DNA of 64,000 nt from Brachionus manjavacas (taxonomy: Eukaryota; Rotifera; Eurotatoria; Ploima; Brachionidae), in NCBI GenBank assembly GCA_019054805.1, contig JAHQIY010000001.1:11546501-11610500 (forward strand). The letters are read 5' to 3'. A model generated the notes under the pieces. The model was not told the DNA's origin and searched no databases. It saw only the letters and a program-made list of their open reading frames with translations. A program made the translations under genes and the position numbers. Shown here piece after piece: positions 38,041 to 49,642 of this stretch; within the stretch, counting starts at the first letter, position 1, and the number at the start of each line of letters is the position of its first letter.

Positions 38041-40808
38041 TCAAATAGAGCGTTGAATGCTTTCTGATTTGAAATTACAAACTCCAATATTTTCATCAAA
38101 AGATAAGCCACCAGGACACTGTTTTAGAAAAGCTGAATTATTGCTGCAATGCCAGAATGTTTTACAATTGTCAGGATTTTTGAACAATCCATTTGGTTCA
38201 GGGCAAGAAAAATCTTGATTGAAACAAAAAATAATTATTTTAAATATTTTCAAAGAAAAATATCAGAATTAATTTTGTTTACTTTGCTTAGCTGAAAGCT
38301 TCGAAGGTACAGTGGACAAAGTACTAATTAAACTTGTTTTAACACCACCATTGAATAGTCTTGATTTCATTGCACAAATCTTAAGCTGACTATCGAAAAT
38401 TAAATTACCAGGACATTGCTTTAAATAGGCATAATCATTCGAACAATGCCAAAATTTATTTGAATCTTGAGCATTCGAAAATAGTCCTGAAGGCTCTGGA
38501 CATTTAAATTTATCATTCAGATTCGATTGAGTTGAATATGTTTGTGCTGTTGTTGTTTTTGTTCTTGCTGGCGTTGCAGATGTTGTAACATAATTTGGTA
38601 CTGATGATGTTACTTTGGCATTTTGACAGTGAGACTTAAGAAGCATTAAAATTGATAAAGATTGATAAAGAAATAAATGCTTTTATAAAATAAATTACTG
38701 GTTTGGTTTTAACACAAGATTGTTCATTTGAATTGAACCAAAAATTGTTTGGACACTTGACTGTTGCTATTGAATTTGAAAATCCTTTCATACATACTCG
38801 GAAATATTGGCATCCACTTTGACTCTTAATGTACTTGTTTTCTCTGCCCGAACAATTGTCTTTAATTTAATTGAAGGTAAAAATTAGCCTTTTTTATTTA
38901 AAAACTGAATTAAATTAAAATTCAGACCATTTGGTAAATGAGAATGAGTGACAGAAGTTGGTTTAAATGATGAAGTTTGAGTATGATGATGGTTGGTTTG
39001 TTTGGTTGATGAAGCAAAAGTAATAGGTGCAGTAGACTGTTTGGTACTAAGAGAACATTGTGAATCACTGAGAATATGATTCAATAATTTCATCAATGGA
39101 TAAGATCCTTGGTCGCAAAAATTTCCTTTGAAATCATCGAAATCAATCTTTAAATTTGAATCAAATAATTTATCAATATTCAAAGTTAATAATTAAAGAA
39201 AAGAATATTAATGAAACGAAATTAAAAATAAAATTGATTTCAATTTTGGAAAACTTACGGCCCAAATCATTGCACCTCCAAGACACTTGTCTTTAATGTA
39301 ATTTGCTTTGATTACAATAGATTCTTGATTTTCATATCCGATCCATTCATTTCCATATGTTAAACCAACCGCTCCATGTTCGGTATCCACTTTTTCCACG
39401 AGATTATTTTCTTTGATAATTTGACAAATCTTTATTTGAAATTTTGAATTTTCTGAATTTAGAATTTAAGTAGAAAAAAAATTTTAAATTACTTCAAAGT
39501 AAGATAAAACTCCAGCCTCTTTGGTATATTGTCCAGCTTTCGAAGAGCCCATTGACGGTGAACCTATTTGATTTAGTTTCGAATTTTGTAATTTAAAACC
39601 TCTTCCGTAGAATGCTAATCCAAGTATCAATTTGTCTTTGGGGCAACCATTTTTCAACCAATAGTTCACTGCCCAGTCCTTTTTGTTTTTTTTTATTTTT
39701 TTTTTTAATATTACTTTATTTAATAAATTTTGATTTTGTTTCAATCTTACGGCATTTAAAGTATTCTCCCATGACATGTCACCAATTTTAGGATACAATG
39801 CTGAGTGAAATCCTGTTTTGCTACTCCACGAACCATGAAACTTAAACAAAAGTCAAAAAAATCAAAATTAAAAATTTTGTTAATTAATAAAAAAATAACA
39901 ATCGATTACATCATAGGCCATCAAATTGATAAAATCAACCGACTGACTTATCTTGTTTATTTCATAAGATGTGTCAATAGTTCCTTTGCCTGCTGAAACT
40001 GCAATCGATAATTCAAGACCGTTTTTGCCTGTCAAAGCTTCTCTATCAAAAGCGTGTCTGAGTTTCTTTGAGAAAAAAATTAAATCAAAAAGAAATCTAT
40101 TTAGTTTCTATCAATTATGTTTTAAAATAAAAGATCTTTTAATCTTGTTAATTCAAAAAAAGATAAAAAAAAGATAAAATACCTCAAGCAGTTGAGTAAA
40201 TTGTGTTTTTTTAACAACAGGAAATTCCCAGTCAACATCCAAACCATCAAAATTGTATTTTCTCAAAAAAACAATTGAATTTTGAGCAAATTTTTGAATT
40301 GTATTTTCACTTTCCACAACTTTAAAACCAAAATTAATACAAAACAAAAAAAAGGATAAACATGACGATAAAATTAAATTACCCGAATTGAATCCACTTG
40401 AGCCTTGTGCCCAGCCACCAACAGCCAAAAGAATCTTTAACTTTGGATTGATCAATTTTAGAACCATTATTCGCTCATACATGCCCGGACCATTGTCAAT
40501 ACCAACATCACTTTCTTCAGTATTTGCCAAAGAATAATTTTCAATTTTTGCAAATGCATAAACAACATGAGTACACAATTTGGGATCAATATCTTCCGGA
40601 TAAAATTCAGCACCAGTTGGTCTTAATTGTGCCCAATTGGTAAAGTAACTTTATTGATAAATAAAGCAAAATAAATTAAAAAAAAAAAAACATTTAAAAA
40701 AGAAATAAAAATTGTTTACCAAATCTTTTTGAAATCAGCCCAACACCCATTAATCAAACTTCCAATTACAACAAATACCAACACAACTGTTTTTTTGTTC
40801 GAAAGCAT
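38041..40808 (-). CDS. Chitinase B: secreted GH18 with three CBM14 domains
   Basis: Exons 40808-40720, 40648-40383, 40319-40183, 40065-39910, 39840-39751, 39678-39493, 39429-39259, 39147-38928, 38859-38699, 38634-38283, 38213-38041: the same 11 lengths as chitinases A and C, 666 residues, intact catalytic DGLDVDWE. Differences are few: it starts MLSNKK where the others have MLLNKK, reads ESENTIQKF where they read ESDNTMQKF, and its last intron ends CAAG instead of CTAG. Same predicted role as chitinase A. It forms the left half of the inverted pair around VMP1. Confidence 0.9.
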
Positions 40809-40879
40809 GATTTGATCATTTATCTTACTTGGTCACTTTGATTTTTATTTTCTGATGTGTTTCATCGAGTTTTTTAAAG

Positions 40880-40887
40880 TATTTATA
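40880..40887 (-). promoter_or_regulatory. TATA box of chitinase B
   Basis: TATAAATA, same spacing to the ATG as in the other two copies. Confidence 0.6.
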
Positions 40888-41203
40888 TTGTTGAACAGGA
40901 AACGCAAGACTTGGTTAAAAAACCACTGATCTCGAACTCCTGTCTAATAAAAGTTTTGTCAAACCCATTGCAACACTAACCAAAAAGTGCATGGTAGTGT
41001 TGAACAAATATTAATTAGCTCTTTCTTTTCTAATTGAAAGCTTATTGTTTGGCTTAAAGCATTTTGATACAAAACACCAAACACATGGTCATCTAAAGTT
41101 TACTGTCTCTATTTCAAATCTTTAACTATTTTGTCATTTTCTTTAATTTATTTCCAAGTTGATTTTCTTTTTCAAAATGTAAAAAAAATAATTAAAGACT
41201 TAT

Positions 41204-41455
41204 TATTGTTAAAATTGTAATTCATTATTATTCTTTTTACTAAATTCATTTTATTTCTCAAAATTGTAATAAAATTAATGCAAGTAAGTTAATAAAGGTA
41301 TTATCTGTCGGTCAGATTCACCTAACTCAAAGAAGCTTCATTTTCGAATAAAGTTGAATTAGAAAACGCCAGTTATGGTAGAAGAAATATGCTGTATAAA
41401 TTTGTTTATTTTAAAAAAAATTTTTTTAGATGATATCGTTTATTTAGTAGAAGAA
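41204..41455. repeat. ~250-bp insertion in the left arm (or deletion in the right)
   Basis: The right arm reads gacttatatacatttacag straight through; here gacttat and atacatttacag are separated by about 250 bases without clear inverted ends, coding sequence or target duplication. Content is AT-rich with one GC-richer patch (ctgtcggtcagattcaccta). Confidence 0.6.
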
Positions 41456-41869
41456 TATACATTTACAGATTTTATCATTCAAATTTTTCTAAATTTTTAT
41501 TATACGCACAAATTTTTTAAATAAAATTGTTTCAAAATAAACTTAAGAAAATAAACTGCAATTAATAAATAATATGGTATTATTTATTTCAAAAAATATC
41601 TCTTGGGTGATGAAGAAAAAAAATTGAATAAATGATGAATAAATTGGAGCATAAGTTTAACTTTCTGTAATGAATAAGCTTGCATTTAAAAAAAACCAAC
41701 TTGAATAAAAATTTATAAAATTATTGATACACATTTTAATGCCTATCATAAATAAATTTTTTTTCTTTTACTTTTTTGAATTTAAGCTTTTAATCTTACA
41801 TTTGAAAAAATTTAAGCCTAAAAGAATTTTGGAACAAAAATTTGTTCAAGTCCATAGAATAAACAGGAA

Positions 41870-43035
41870 AATATATAAAGGAAAAATCTTTGACGATCTT
41901 CTAGCCATTCCAATTAGTCAACCAGATGTGATGTTTACATTAGCCCCCTTGATCCTGTCATCCGTTCTTTTCGCCAGCCAGACGTATTGGAACAGTTATT
42001 TATGCTCCTTGTTAACTTAAACGCTCATGGTTAAGTTAATAAACTTACCAGTCATATCGACAAAGATGTCGATATTTCACAGTCACAAGTAATAAGAGAT
42101 TTCTTATAAATAAGGTACAAAATAATTTAAACGAGCCTATCTCTCTTTTAGAAATTAAAACTGCCTTAAAAAACCAAACCTAATAGTAAAAAGTTTACCT
42201 ACAGAGACTTAATTTGAAATAAGTCTACTCTTTAAAATGAATTTGAAAGAGCAAAGTGATCTAAGTCATCAATACCCTATTAAAGCAGGAGTTACACAAG
42301 GGTCAGTAATTATTCTACCTCTTTTTAGCATATTTATCAATGAGATACCAAAGAGAAACAAAACAAAGTGCCAATACCCTCTTCTTTTTTGCAGATGATT
42401 TAGCTACTCATTTTATTTTCAAAAAGAAATGAAATCTTGAAAACATGATAAATACCTGATAAGTACTTAAAAGAAATTGAAAGTTGGCTTTTCAAATGGA
42501 AAGCGAAAATTTTTATTGAAAAGTCATATGATCTTCAATAAAAAAACTAATTTTAAAATTAATCTTGACCTTAATATTAATGGTAGCAATTTAAGTAAAG
42601 AGGAAAAAGTCAAATTCTTAGGTCAATTTTGGACATTTTTTGGAGCCACATTGGTCAACACAAAACTTACATTTAGTCCAATGGTGGATGAATTAAAAGA
42701 GCGCCGTAATTCAAGGTTTTATATAATAAAATATCTCTTGAATAAGAAATGGGGATTTAAACCAAAAACTTGAGGTAATCTTTAAAAATCTTTGAAAGGA
42801 TCAATCTCGGATTATGCTTTTCCTTGTTTAAATTCAATCGCAGAAACTAACATCAAAAATATGATGCCTCTTCCAATATAATGCACCAAGCGGCTTTCAA
42901 AAAATTAAACTACTAACAGTCTCAAATCGACTTTTTGAGATGAGTGAGAGATATATCAAGGCAGGATTGAGTCATTCTGTTCCATTGTTCGTCAGACTTG
43001 TGGAAGAATATAGAGAGGGTTTAAATAAACTTATT
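41870..43035 (+). mobile_element. LINE fragment between the inverted arms
   Basis: Broken plus-strand translation shows NKVQNNLNEPISLLEIKTAL, then a GVxQGxVIxPLLF-like block, FFADDLATHFIF (RT catalytic FADD), EIESWLFKWKAKIFIEKSY, TFSPMVDELKERRNSRFYII and a shared tail ending near 43030. Many stops and frameshifts. At 42623-42656 it contains a stretch resembling VMP1 instead of the expected LINE bases (see findings). Followed by the LINE tail stem-loop at 43086. Confidence 0.75.
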
Positions 43036-43135
43036 TATTTTTTATTTTATTTTATCTTATCTAGCTTTATTTTTTTTCAATATTTTTATTCCTAAGGAGC
43101 ATTAGCTCGGCACCGATTAACAAATGAACAAGTAA
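43036..43135 (+). repeat. LINE 3' tail with stem-loop
   Basis: Directly after RT-derived sequence: AT-rich linker, then ttcctaaggagcattagctc and ggcaccgattaacaaatgaa. Stem GAGC-atta-GCTC. This copy ties the stem-loop unit to the LINE. Confidence 0.65.
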
Positions 43136-43195
43136 AATGTCACCTTTTTAATGTAACAAAAAAGAGTTTTCTTTAAGTACGAGTAAGGCTTTTAA

Positions 43196-43317
43196 CGTAA
43201 TTATCCGAATTTAGTGACATATCATTAAATTTTTTAGTGACATGTCACTTTAGAATCATTTACATGTTATAACAGAGTGTCTAAATTGACTAAATTCACT
43301 AAATTCGGATGATTACG
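43196..43317. mobile_element. 122-bp MITE flanked by TTAA
   Basis: Inverted ends CGTAATTATCCGAATTTAGT and CGTAATCATCCGAATTTAGT differ at one base. TTAA stands on both sides, as for piggyBac/Kolobok-type insertion. Inside is a short repeat of tagtgacat. Lies about 470 bp upstream of the VMP1 start. Confidence 0.65.
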
Positions 43318-43789
43318 TTAACTTCAATACAAAAAGTCTAAGGGCGAAAAATTAAAGTTAATTTCGCTTTTGAACAAAAAAATATTTTATTAAAAATAAA
43401 ACTAAAACAATCGGACTTTAATTCCTAAATTCATGTCACTATTCGTTTTCATCTATTTGTTCATTCAGTCTTAAACCTAATCATAAACAACTTTTTTTTT
43501 TTCAAATTAAAATATTATTATTTCTAAATTGACTTTTCAAAACTCAGCTCATTCTTAGCCATCAAAGCTTTGCCAATGTTTTGAGAAAAAAATCACTTTG
43601 CTTTAATTTCTCTTCGCTTATGGCGCTATTTTTTTTTTGCTTACTGAGACCTTTTGATAAAATACTTCAAATTAATACTAAAGCTAACACGTCATCTTAA
43701 AAGTTTTATTTTTTTTAGTTTAATAAAGAAAAAATTGTTTCGGAAATAATCAAGTAGTTTCTAATATTGACCAAATATCAACTGGTAGG

Positions 43790-45067
43790 ATGTCTTCTGG
43801 TTCACAGACAAGTCAAGTAAAGCATAGAAAATCAGACGTAAAGAGTAAAAAAAAAGCGGAAAAAAAATCCTCACCCAAGGCCAGACCTGCGGTAAAGACT
43901 CACTTTGACAAGGAAGAAATGGCCAAATATGTCATCTGGCGCCGTCCATTTCAAACAACTTATTTTTTTGTTCTCGAGCTGTTTGAAATTATATTTTATT
44001 ATTTTTGTAAATTATTAACTTATCGTAAATTAGTTCTAAGTTTTGTGCTGCTATCATCTTTGATGACCAGTGGTTTTTACATTCAAGGATCGCATTTACC
44101 TGTTCTAATCTATTTGCGTAAAAAATTTCTCTGGTGCATGTACTGGGTGGGACTCGGAGTGGCTTCGTCAATAGGTCTTGGCACCGGACTGCACACATTT
44201 TTGCTATATTTAGGCCCATTTATTGCTCAAGTGACTCTAGCTGCATACGAGTGCCAAAGTCTGGATTTTCCGGAGCCTCCCTATCCAGAAGACATTATCT
44301 GCCCAAACTCGACCGACACCTCTTCGAGTTTAATCACCATTTTGTCAATTATGTCCAAAGTTCGTCTAGAGTCTTTCATGTGGGGCGCAGGCACTGCCAT
44401 CGGGGAGCTACCGCCCTATTTTATGGCGCGTGCAGCTGCCCTCTCCGGCAAAGAAAATCACCAAAGTGAAGAATCTGACAATGAAGAACTGGAAGAGTTC
44501 GAACATTTGCTAGAAGCAGAAAAAGATGGATCAATCAAGCTAAGTATGCTGGACAAGATTAGATTAAGTGTTTTTAAGATAATCAAAAAAGTCGGATTCA
44601 TCGGTATCTTGTTGTGTGCCTCGATACCTAATCCGCTTTTCGATCTGGCTGGTATAACCTGTGGCCATTTTTTGGTAAAATTTTGGACGTTTTTTGGAGC
44701 CACATTGATCGGAAAAGCAATCATCAAAATGCATATTCAAAAAATGTTTGTCATTTTCTTATTTAGCCAGCACCATTTGGACAATTTGTTCGGATTGTTG
44801 GCCAATGTGCCTTATGTTGGCTCAAAAATTCAGCCTTTGTTCGAGGAATGGCTGACCGCCGAAAAAACAAAGCTGCACAGAACACGCGGAAGCAATGAGG
44901 GTTTGCATGGAAGCGAAAGCATTTTATCATGGATACTGGGAAAAATAGTTTTGCTGATGATTCTTTTTTTTGTTGTTTCGATTGTCAATTCTTTGGCACA
45001 ACAACGTTATAAACGTTTAAGTAGCCATCATGCCGAAACCAACAAGAAAAAAATTGCGAATGATTGA
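43790..45067 (+). CDS. VMP1: Vacuole membrane protein 1, intronless
   Basis: Single reading frame of 425 codons, close to the roughly 400 residues usual for VMP1. A Lys-rich N-terminus is followed by several hydrophobic segments and the family landmarks ELPPYFMARAAALSG (about 205-219), an acidic loop, SIPNPLFDLAGITCGHFLV (about 278-296) and FWTFFGATLIGKAIIKMHIQ (about 297-316); a last membrane helix lies near 385-405. VMP1 is an ER multispanning protein of the VTT/DedA group, a phospholipid scramblase needed for autophagosome formation and ER contact-site remodelling. A T-rich acceptor-like site (tttttttag at about 43711-43719) lies 70 bases upstream of the ATG, and AATAAA follows at about 45183. 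No coding introns, unlike its neighbours. It stands in the middle of the inverted chitinase duplication. Confidence 0.95.
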   Translation: MSSGSQTSQVKHRKSDVKSKKKAEKKSSPKARPAVKTHFDKEEMAKYVIWRRPFQTTYFFVLELFEIIFYYFCKLLTYRKLVLSFVLLSSLMTSGFYIQGSHLPVLIYLRKKFLWCMYWVGLGVASSIGLGTGLHTFLLYLGPFIAQVTLAAYECQSLDFPEPPYPEDIICPNSTDTSSSLITILSIMSKVRLESFMWGAGTAIGELPPYFMARAAALSGKENHQSEESDNEELEEFEHLLEAEKDGSIKLSMLDKIRLSVFKIIKKVGFIGILLCASIPNPLFDLAGITCGHFLVKFWTFFGATLIGKAIIKMHIQKMFVIFLFSQHHLDNLFGLLANVPYVGSKIQPLFEEWLTAEKTKLHRTRGSNEGLHGSESILSWILGKIVLLMILFFVVSIVNSLAQQRYKRLSSHHAETNKKKIAND

Positions 45068-45867
45068 GTTGATTTTTTTGAAAATTTTTATTTAATTTTT
45101 TTGTTTTCAATATTTGGACTCAATTTCTCTCTTTGTTAGATGCTTTTGTTTACCGAAAAATTTTTAAAAATTGAATAATTCAAATAAATAGATTCCCATT
45201 TAGTTATTTTTTTAAACTCATTCAAATTCAAAAAAGTAAAAGAAAAAAAATTTATTTATGTTAGGCATTCAAATGTGTATCAATAATTTTATTAATTTTT
45301 ATTCAAGTTAGTTTTTTTTAAATGCAAGCTTATTCATTAGAGAAAGTTAAACTTATGCTCCAATTTATTCATCATTTATTCAATTTTTTTTCTTCATCAC
45401 CCAAGAGATATTTTTTGAAATAAATAATACCATATTATTTATTAATTGCAGTTTATTTTCTTAAGTTTACTTTGAAACAATTTTATTTAAAAAAATTTGT
45501 GCGTATAATAAAAATTTAAAAAATTTGAATGATAAAATCTGTAAATGTATATAAGTCTTTAATTATTTTTTTTTCATTTTGAAAAAGAAAATCAACTTGA
45601 AAATTAATTAAAGAAAATGACAAAATAGTTAAAGATTTGAAATAGAGACAGTAAACTTTAGATGACCATGTGTTTGGTGTTTTGTATCAAAATGCTTTAA
45701 GCCAAACAATAAGCTTTCAATTAGAAAAGAAAGAGCTAATTAATATTTGTTCAACACTACCATGCACTTTTTGGTTAGTGTTGCAATGGGTTTGACAAAA
45801 CTTTTATTAGACAGGAGTTCGAGATCAGTGGTTTTTTTAACCAAGTCTTGCGTTTCCTGTTCAACAA

Positions 45868-45875
45868 TATAAATA
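45868..45875 (+). promoter_or_regulatory. TATA box of chitinase C
   Basis: TATAAATA 72 bases upstream of the ATG, with the same upstream hairpin (near 45752-45787) as in copies A and B. Confidence 0.6.
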
Positions 45876-45946
45876 CTTTAAAAAACTCGATGAAACACAT
45901 CAGAAAATAAAAATCAAAGTGACCAAGTAAGATAAATGATCAAATC

Positions 45947-48704
45947 ATGCTTTTGAACAAAAAAACAGTTGTGTTGGTTTTTGCTGTAATTGGAAGTTTG
46001 ATTAATGGGTGTTGGGCTGATTTCAAAAAGATTTGGTAAACAATTTTTATTTCTTTTTTAAATGTTTTTTTTTTTTATTTATCTTGTTTTATTTATCAAT
46101 AAAGTTACTTTACCAATTGGGCACAATTAAGACCAACTGGTGCTGAATTCTATCCGGAAGATATTGATCCCAAATTGTGCACTCATGTTGTTTATGCATT
46201 TGCAAAAATTGAAAATTATTCTTTGGCAAATACTGAAGAAAGTGATGTTGGTATTGACAATGGTCCGGGCATGTATGAGCGAATAATGGTTCTAAAATTG
46301 ATCAATCCAAAGTTAAAGATTCTTTTGGCTGTTGGTGGCTGGGCACAAGGCTCAAGTGGATTCAATTCGGGTAATTTAATTTTATCGTCATGTTTATCTC
46401 TTTTTTGTTTTGCATTAATTTTGATTTTAAAGTTGTGGAAAGTGATAATACAATGCAAAAATTTGCTCAAAATTCAATTGTTTTTTTGAGAAAATACAAT
46501 TTTGATGGTTTGGATGTTGACTGGGAATTTCCTGTTGTTAAAAAAACACAATTTACTCAACTGCTTGAGGTATTTTATCTTTTTTTATCTTTTTTTGAAT
46601 TAACAAGATTAAAAGATGTTTTATTTTAAAACATAATTGATAGAAACTAAATAGATTTCTTTTTGATTTAATTTTTTTTCTCAAAGAAACTCAGACACGC
46701 TTTTGATAGAGAAGCTTTGACAGGCAAAAACCGTCTTGAATTATCGATTGCAGTTTCAGCAGGCAAAGGAACTATTGACACATCTTATGAAATAAACAAG
46801 ATAAGTCAGTCGGTTGATTTTATCAATTTGATGGCTTATGATGTAATCGATTGTTATTTTTTATTAATTAACAAAATTTTTAATTTTGATTTTTTTGACT
46901 TTTGTTTAAGTTTCATGGTTCGTGGAGTAGCAAAACAGGATTTCACTCAGCATTGTATCCTAAAATTGGTGACATGTCATGGGAGAATACTTTAAATGCC
47001 GTAAGATTGAAACAAAATCAAAATTTATTAAATAAAGTAATATTAAAAAAAAAAAAAAAAAAACAAAAAGGACTGGGCAGTGAACTATTGGTTGAAAAAT
47101 GGTTGCCCCAAAGACAAATTGATACTTGGATTAGCATTCTACGGAAGAGGTTTTAAATTACAAAATTCGAAACTAAATCAAATAGGTTCACCGTCAATGG
47201 GCTCTTCGAAAGCTGGACAATATACCAAAGAGGCTGGAGTTTTATCTTACTTTGAAGTAATTTAAAATTTTTTTTCTACTTAAATTCTAAATTCAGAAAA
47301 TTCAAAATTTCAAATAAAGATTTGTCAAATTATCAAAGAAAATAATCTCGTGGAAAAAGTGGATACCGAACATGGAGCGGTTGGTTTAACATATGGAAAT
47401 GAATGGATCGGATATGAAAATCAAGAATCTATTGTAATCAAAGCAAATTACATTAAAGACAAGTGTCTTGGAGGTGCAATGATTTGGGCCGTAAGTTTTC
47501 CAAAATTGAAATCAATTTTATTTTTAATTTCGTTTCATTAATATTCTTTTCTTTAATTATTAACTTTGAATATTGATAAATTATTTGATTCAAATTTAAA
47601 GATTGATTTCGATGATTTCAAAGGAAATTTTTGCGACCAAGGATCTTATCCATTGATGAAATTATTGAATCATATTCTCAGTGATTCACAATGTTCTCTT
47701 AGTACCAAACAGTCTACTGCACCTATTACTTTTGCTTCATCAACCAAACAAACCAACCATCATCATACTCAAACTTCATCATTTAAACCAACTTCTGTCA
47801 CTCATTCTCATTTACCAAATGGTCTGAATTTTAATTTAATTCAGTTTTTAAATAAAAAAGGCTAATTTTTACCTTCAATTAAATTAAAGACAATTGTTCG
47901 GGCAGAGAAAACAAGTACATTAAGAGTCAAAGTGGATGCCAATATTTCCGAGTATGTATGAAAGGATTTTCAAATTCAATAGCAACAGTCAAGTGTCCGA
48001 ACAATTTTTGGTTTAATTCAAATGAACAATCTTGTGTTAAAACCAAACCAGTAATTTATTTTATAAAAGCATTTATTTCTTTATCAATCTTTATCAATTT
48101 TAATGCTTCTTAAGTCTCACTGTCAAAATGCCAAAGTAACATCATCAGTACCAAATTATGTTACAACATCTGCAATGCCAGCAAGAACAAAAACAACAAC
48201 AGCACAAAAATATTCAACTCAATCGAATCTGAATGATAAATTTAAATGTCCAGAGCCTTCAGGACTATTTTCAAATGCTCAAGATTCAAATAAATTTTGG
48301 CATTGTTCGAATGATTATGCCTATTTAAAGCAATGTCCTGGTAATTTAATTTTCGATAGTCAGCTTAAGATTTGTGCAATGAAATCAAGACTATTCAATG
48401 GTGGTGTTAAAACAAGTTTAATTAGTACTTTGTCCACTGTACCTTCGAAGCTTTCAGCTAAGCAAAGTAAACAAAATTAATTCTGATATTTTTCTTTGAA
48501 AATATTTAAAATATTTTTTGTTTCAATCTAGATTTTTCTTGCCCAAAACCAAATGGATTGTTCAAAAATCCTGAAAATTGTAAAACATTCTGGCATTGCA
48601 GCAATAATTCAGCTTTTCTGAAACAGTGTCCTGGTGGCTTATCTTTTGATGAAAATATTGGAGTTTGTAATTTCAAATCAGAAAGCATTCAACGCTCTAT
48701 TTGA
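45947..48704 (+). CDS. Chitinase C: secreted GH18 with three CBM14 domains
   Basis: Exons 45947-46035, 46105-46370, 46433-46569, 46687-46842, 46911-47000, 47071-47256, 47320-47490, 47602-47821, 47890-48050, 48115-48466, 48532-48704; 2001 bases, 666 residues. Domains as in chitinase A: signal peptide about 1-24, GH18 with DGLDVDWE at 143-150, MAYD at 213-216, CBM14 modules at about 439-495, 536-585 and 613-660. Distinct residues include AQKYST in the linker (AQTYST in A and B) and PKPNGLFKNPEN in the last module (PEPNGLFKNPDN in A and B). The intron before exon 47071 carries a poly-A run of nearly 20. Intact and presumably active. Confidence 0.9.
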
Positions 48705-49642
48705 AAATGAATTAATTTAAAAAAAAATCAAAATGTAACTCAAGAATGAAAAATCAATTGAGATTTTATTCTTGTCTTTTATATAATTTTTATTAAAAAG
48801 TCGATTTGATTTCGACTCTAAAAAATATATCAATTTTTTAATTTGTTGTCATTATGATTTTTTCAAAATCAATTAAAAATAAATTATACTAAAAAAATTT
48901 AAAAAAAATGAAAATAAAATCTCTTTATAAATTTAAATTATTTTTCATCTGAATTTTTTCGAAAGGATTTTAAACCATGAATCTATCTTAAATCTTATAT
49001 CAATTAAAACTCGTTGAAAGAAAGCAGAAATCCAGGAAAATTAACTTTCGTTACCTTTTATCCAAAATAATTAATTAGACAGGGTTTAAAAAAAAATTCA
49101 ATTTCAGTTGTTTAAAATCAAAATTTTACAAGTTAATTGGTATAAAAAAGTTTCTTTCTAAAACTTGGTTTATTATTTTATATCATAGCCTGTTAATTAG
49201 CCTTTAAACATTTAAAATTTTTATTCTTTATTTTTTGAATCAAATTTTTTTATCAATCACAGCCTAAATGAATCAGGCATTTAATATCGTTTGTTTTGTT
49301 TAGAAGAGGATGTTTAAGGTTTCTATCTAGTAATTATCAAAAATTTGTCCCAGTTTTTCAATGTTTACAATTTCCTCGATATGATAAGACAAAGATCTAC
49401 CTTTTAAATTTTCACTTACTTGTATTTGGATAAAAGGAATGTTAAGTTTATTTTAAAGAAATAAAATTTTATTTTTTGATTTCCTTTTTTGTTGATTTAT
49501 CAGTACGTTTTCAGATTTTTTAAATTTAACCAAAAATAAATTAAAATCTGCTAACTCTCAATTTTAATATTCAAATTGTATGAATTTTTAGTTATTTTAT
49601 TTAGATCAAGAACATTTTTTTTAAAGCTTTGGAAAATAAGAA

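Larger units (their letters stand above)
37255..41757. repeat. Left arm of inverted segmental duplication
   Basis: This ~4.5 kb arm carries chitinase B (-) and matches, inverted, the right arm at 45249-49492. Homology runs through the 5' flank to the LINE border at the VMP1 side and about 700 bp past the chitinase stop codon on the far side. Relative to the right arm it has about 250 extra bases at 41204-41455. Confidence 0.85.
45249..49492. repeat. Right arm of inverted segmental duplication
   Basis: Inverted counterpart of 37255-41757, holding chitinase C (+). It ends about 150 bp before the Maelstrom start codon. Confidence 0.85.

Noticed and set aside
46216-46470. Minus-strand frame inside chitinase C (and its mirror 30495-30749 in A)
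   Set aside because: Antisense shadow of GH18 exons; the sense frame carries the catalytic motif.
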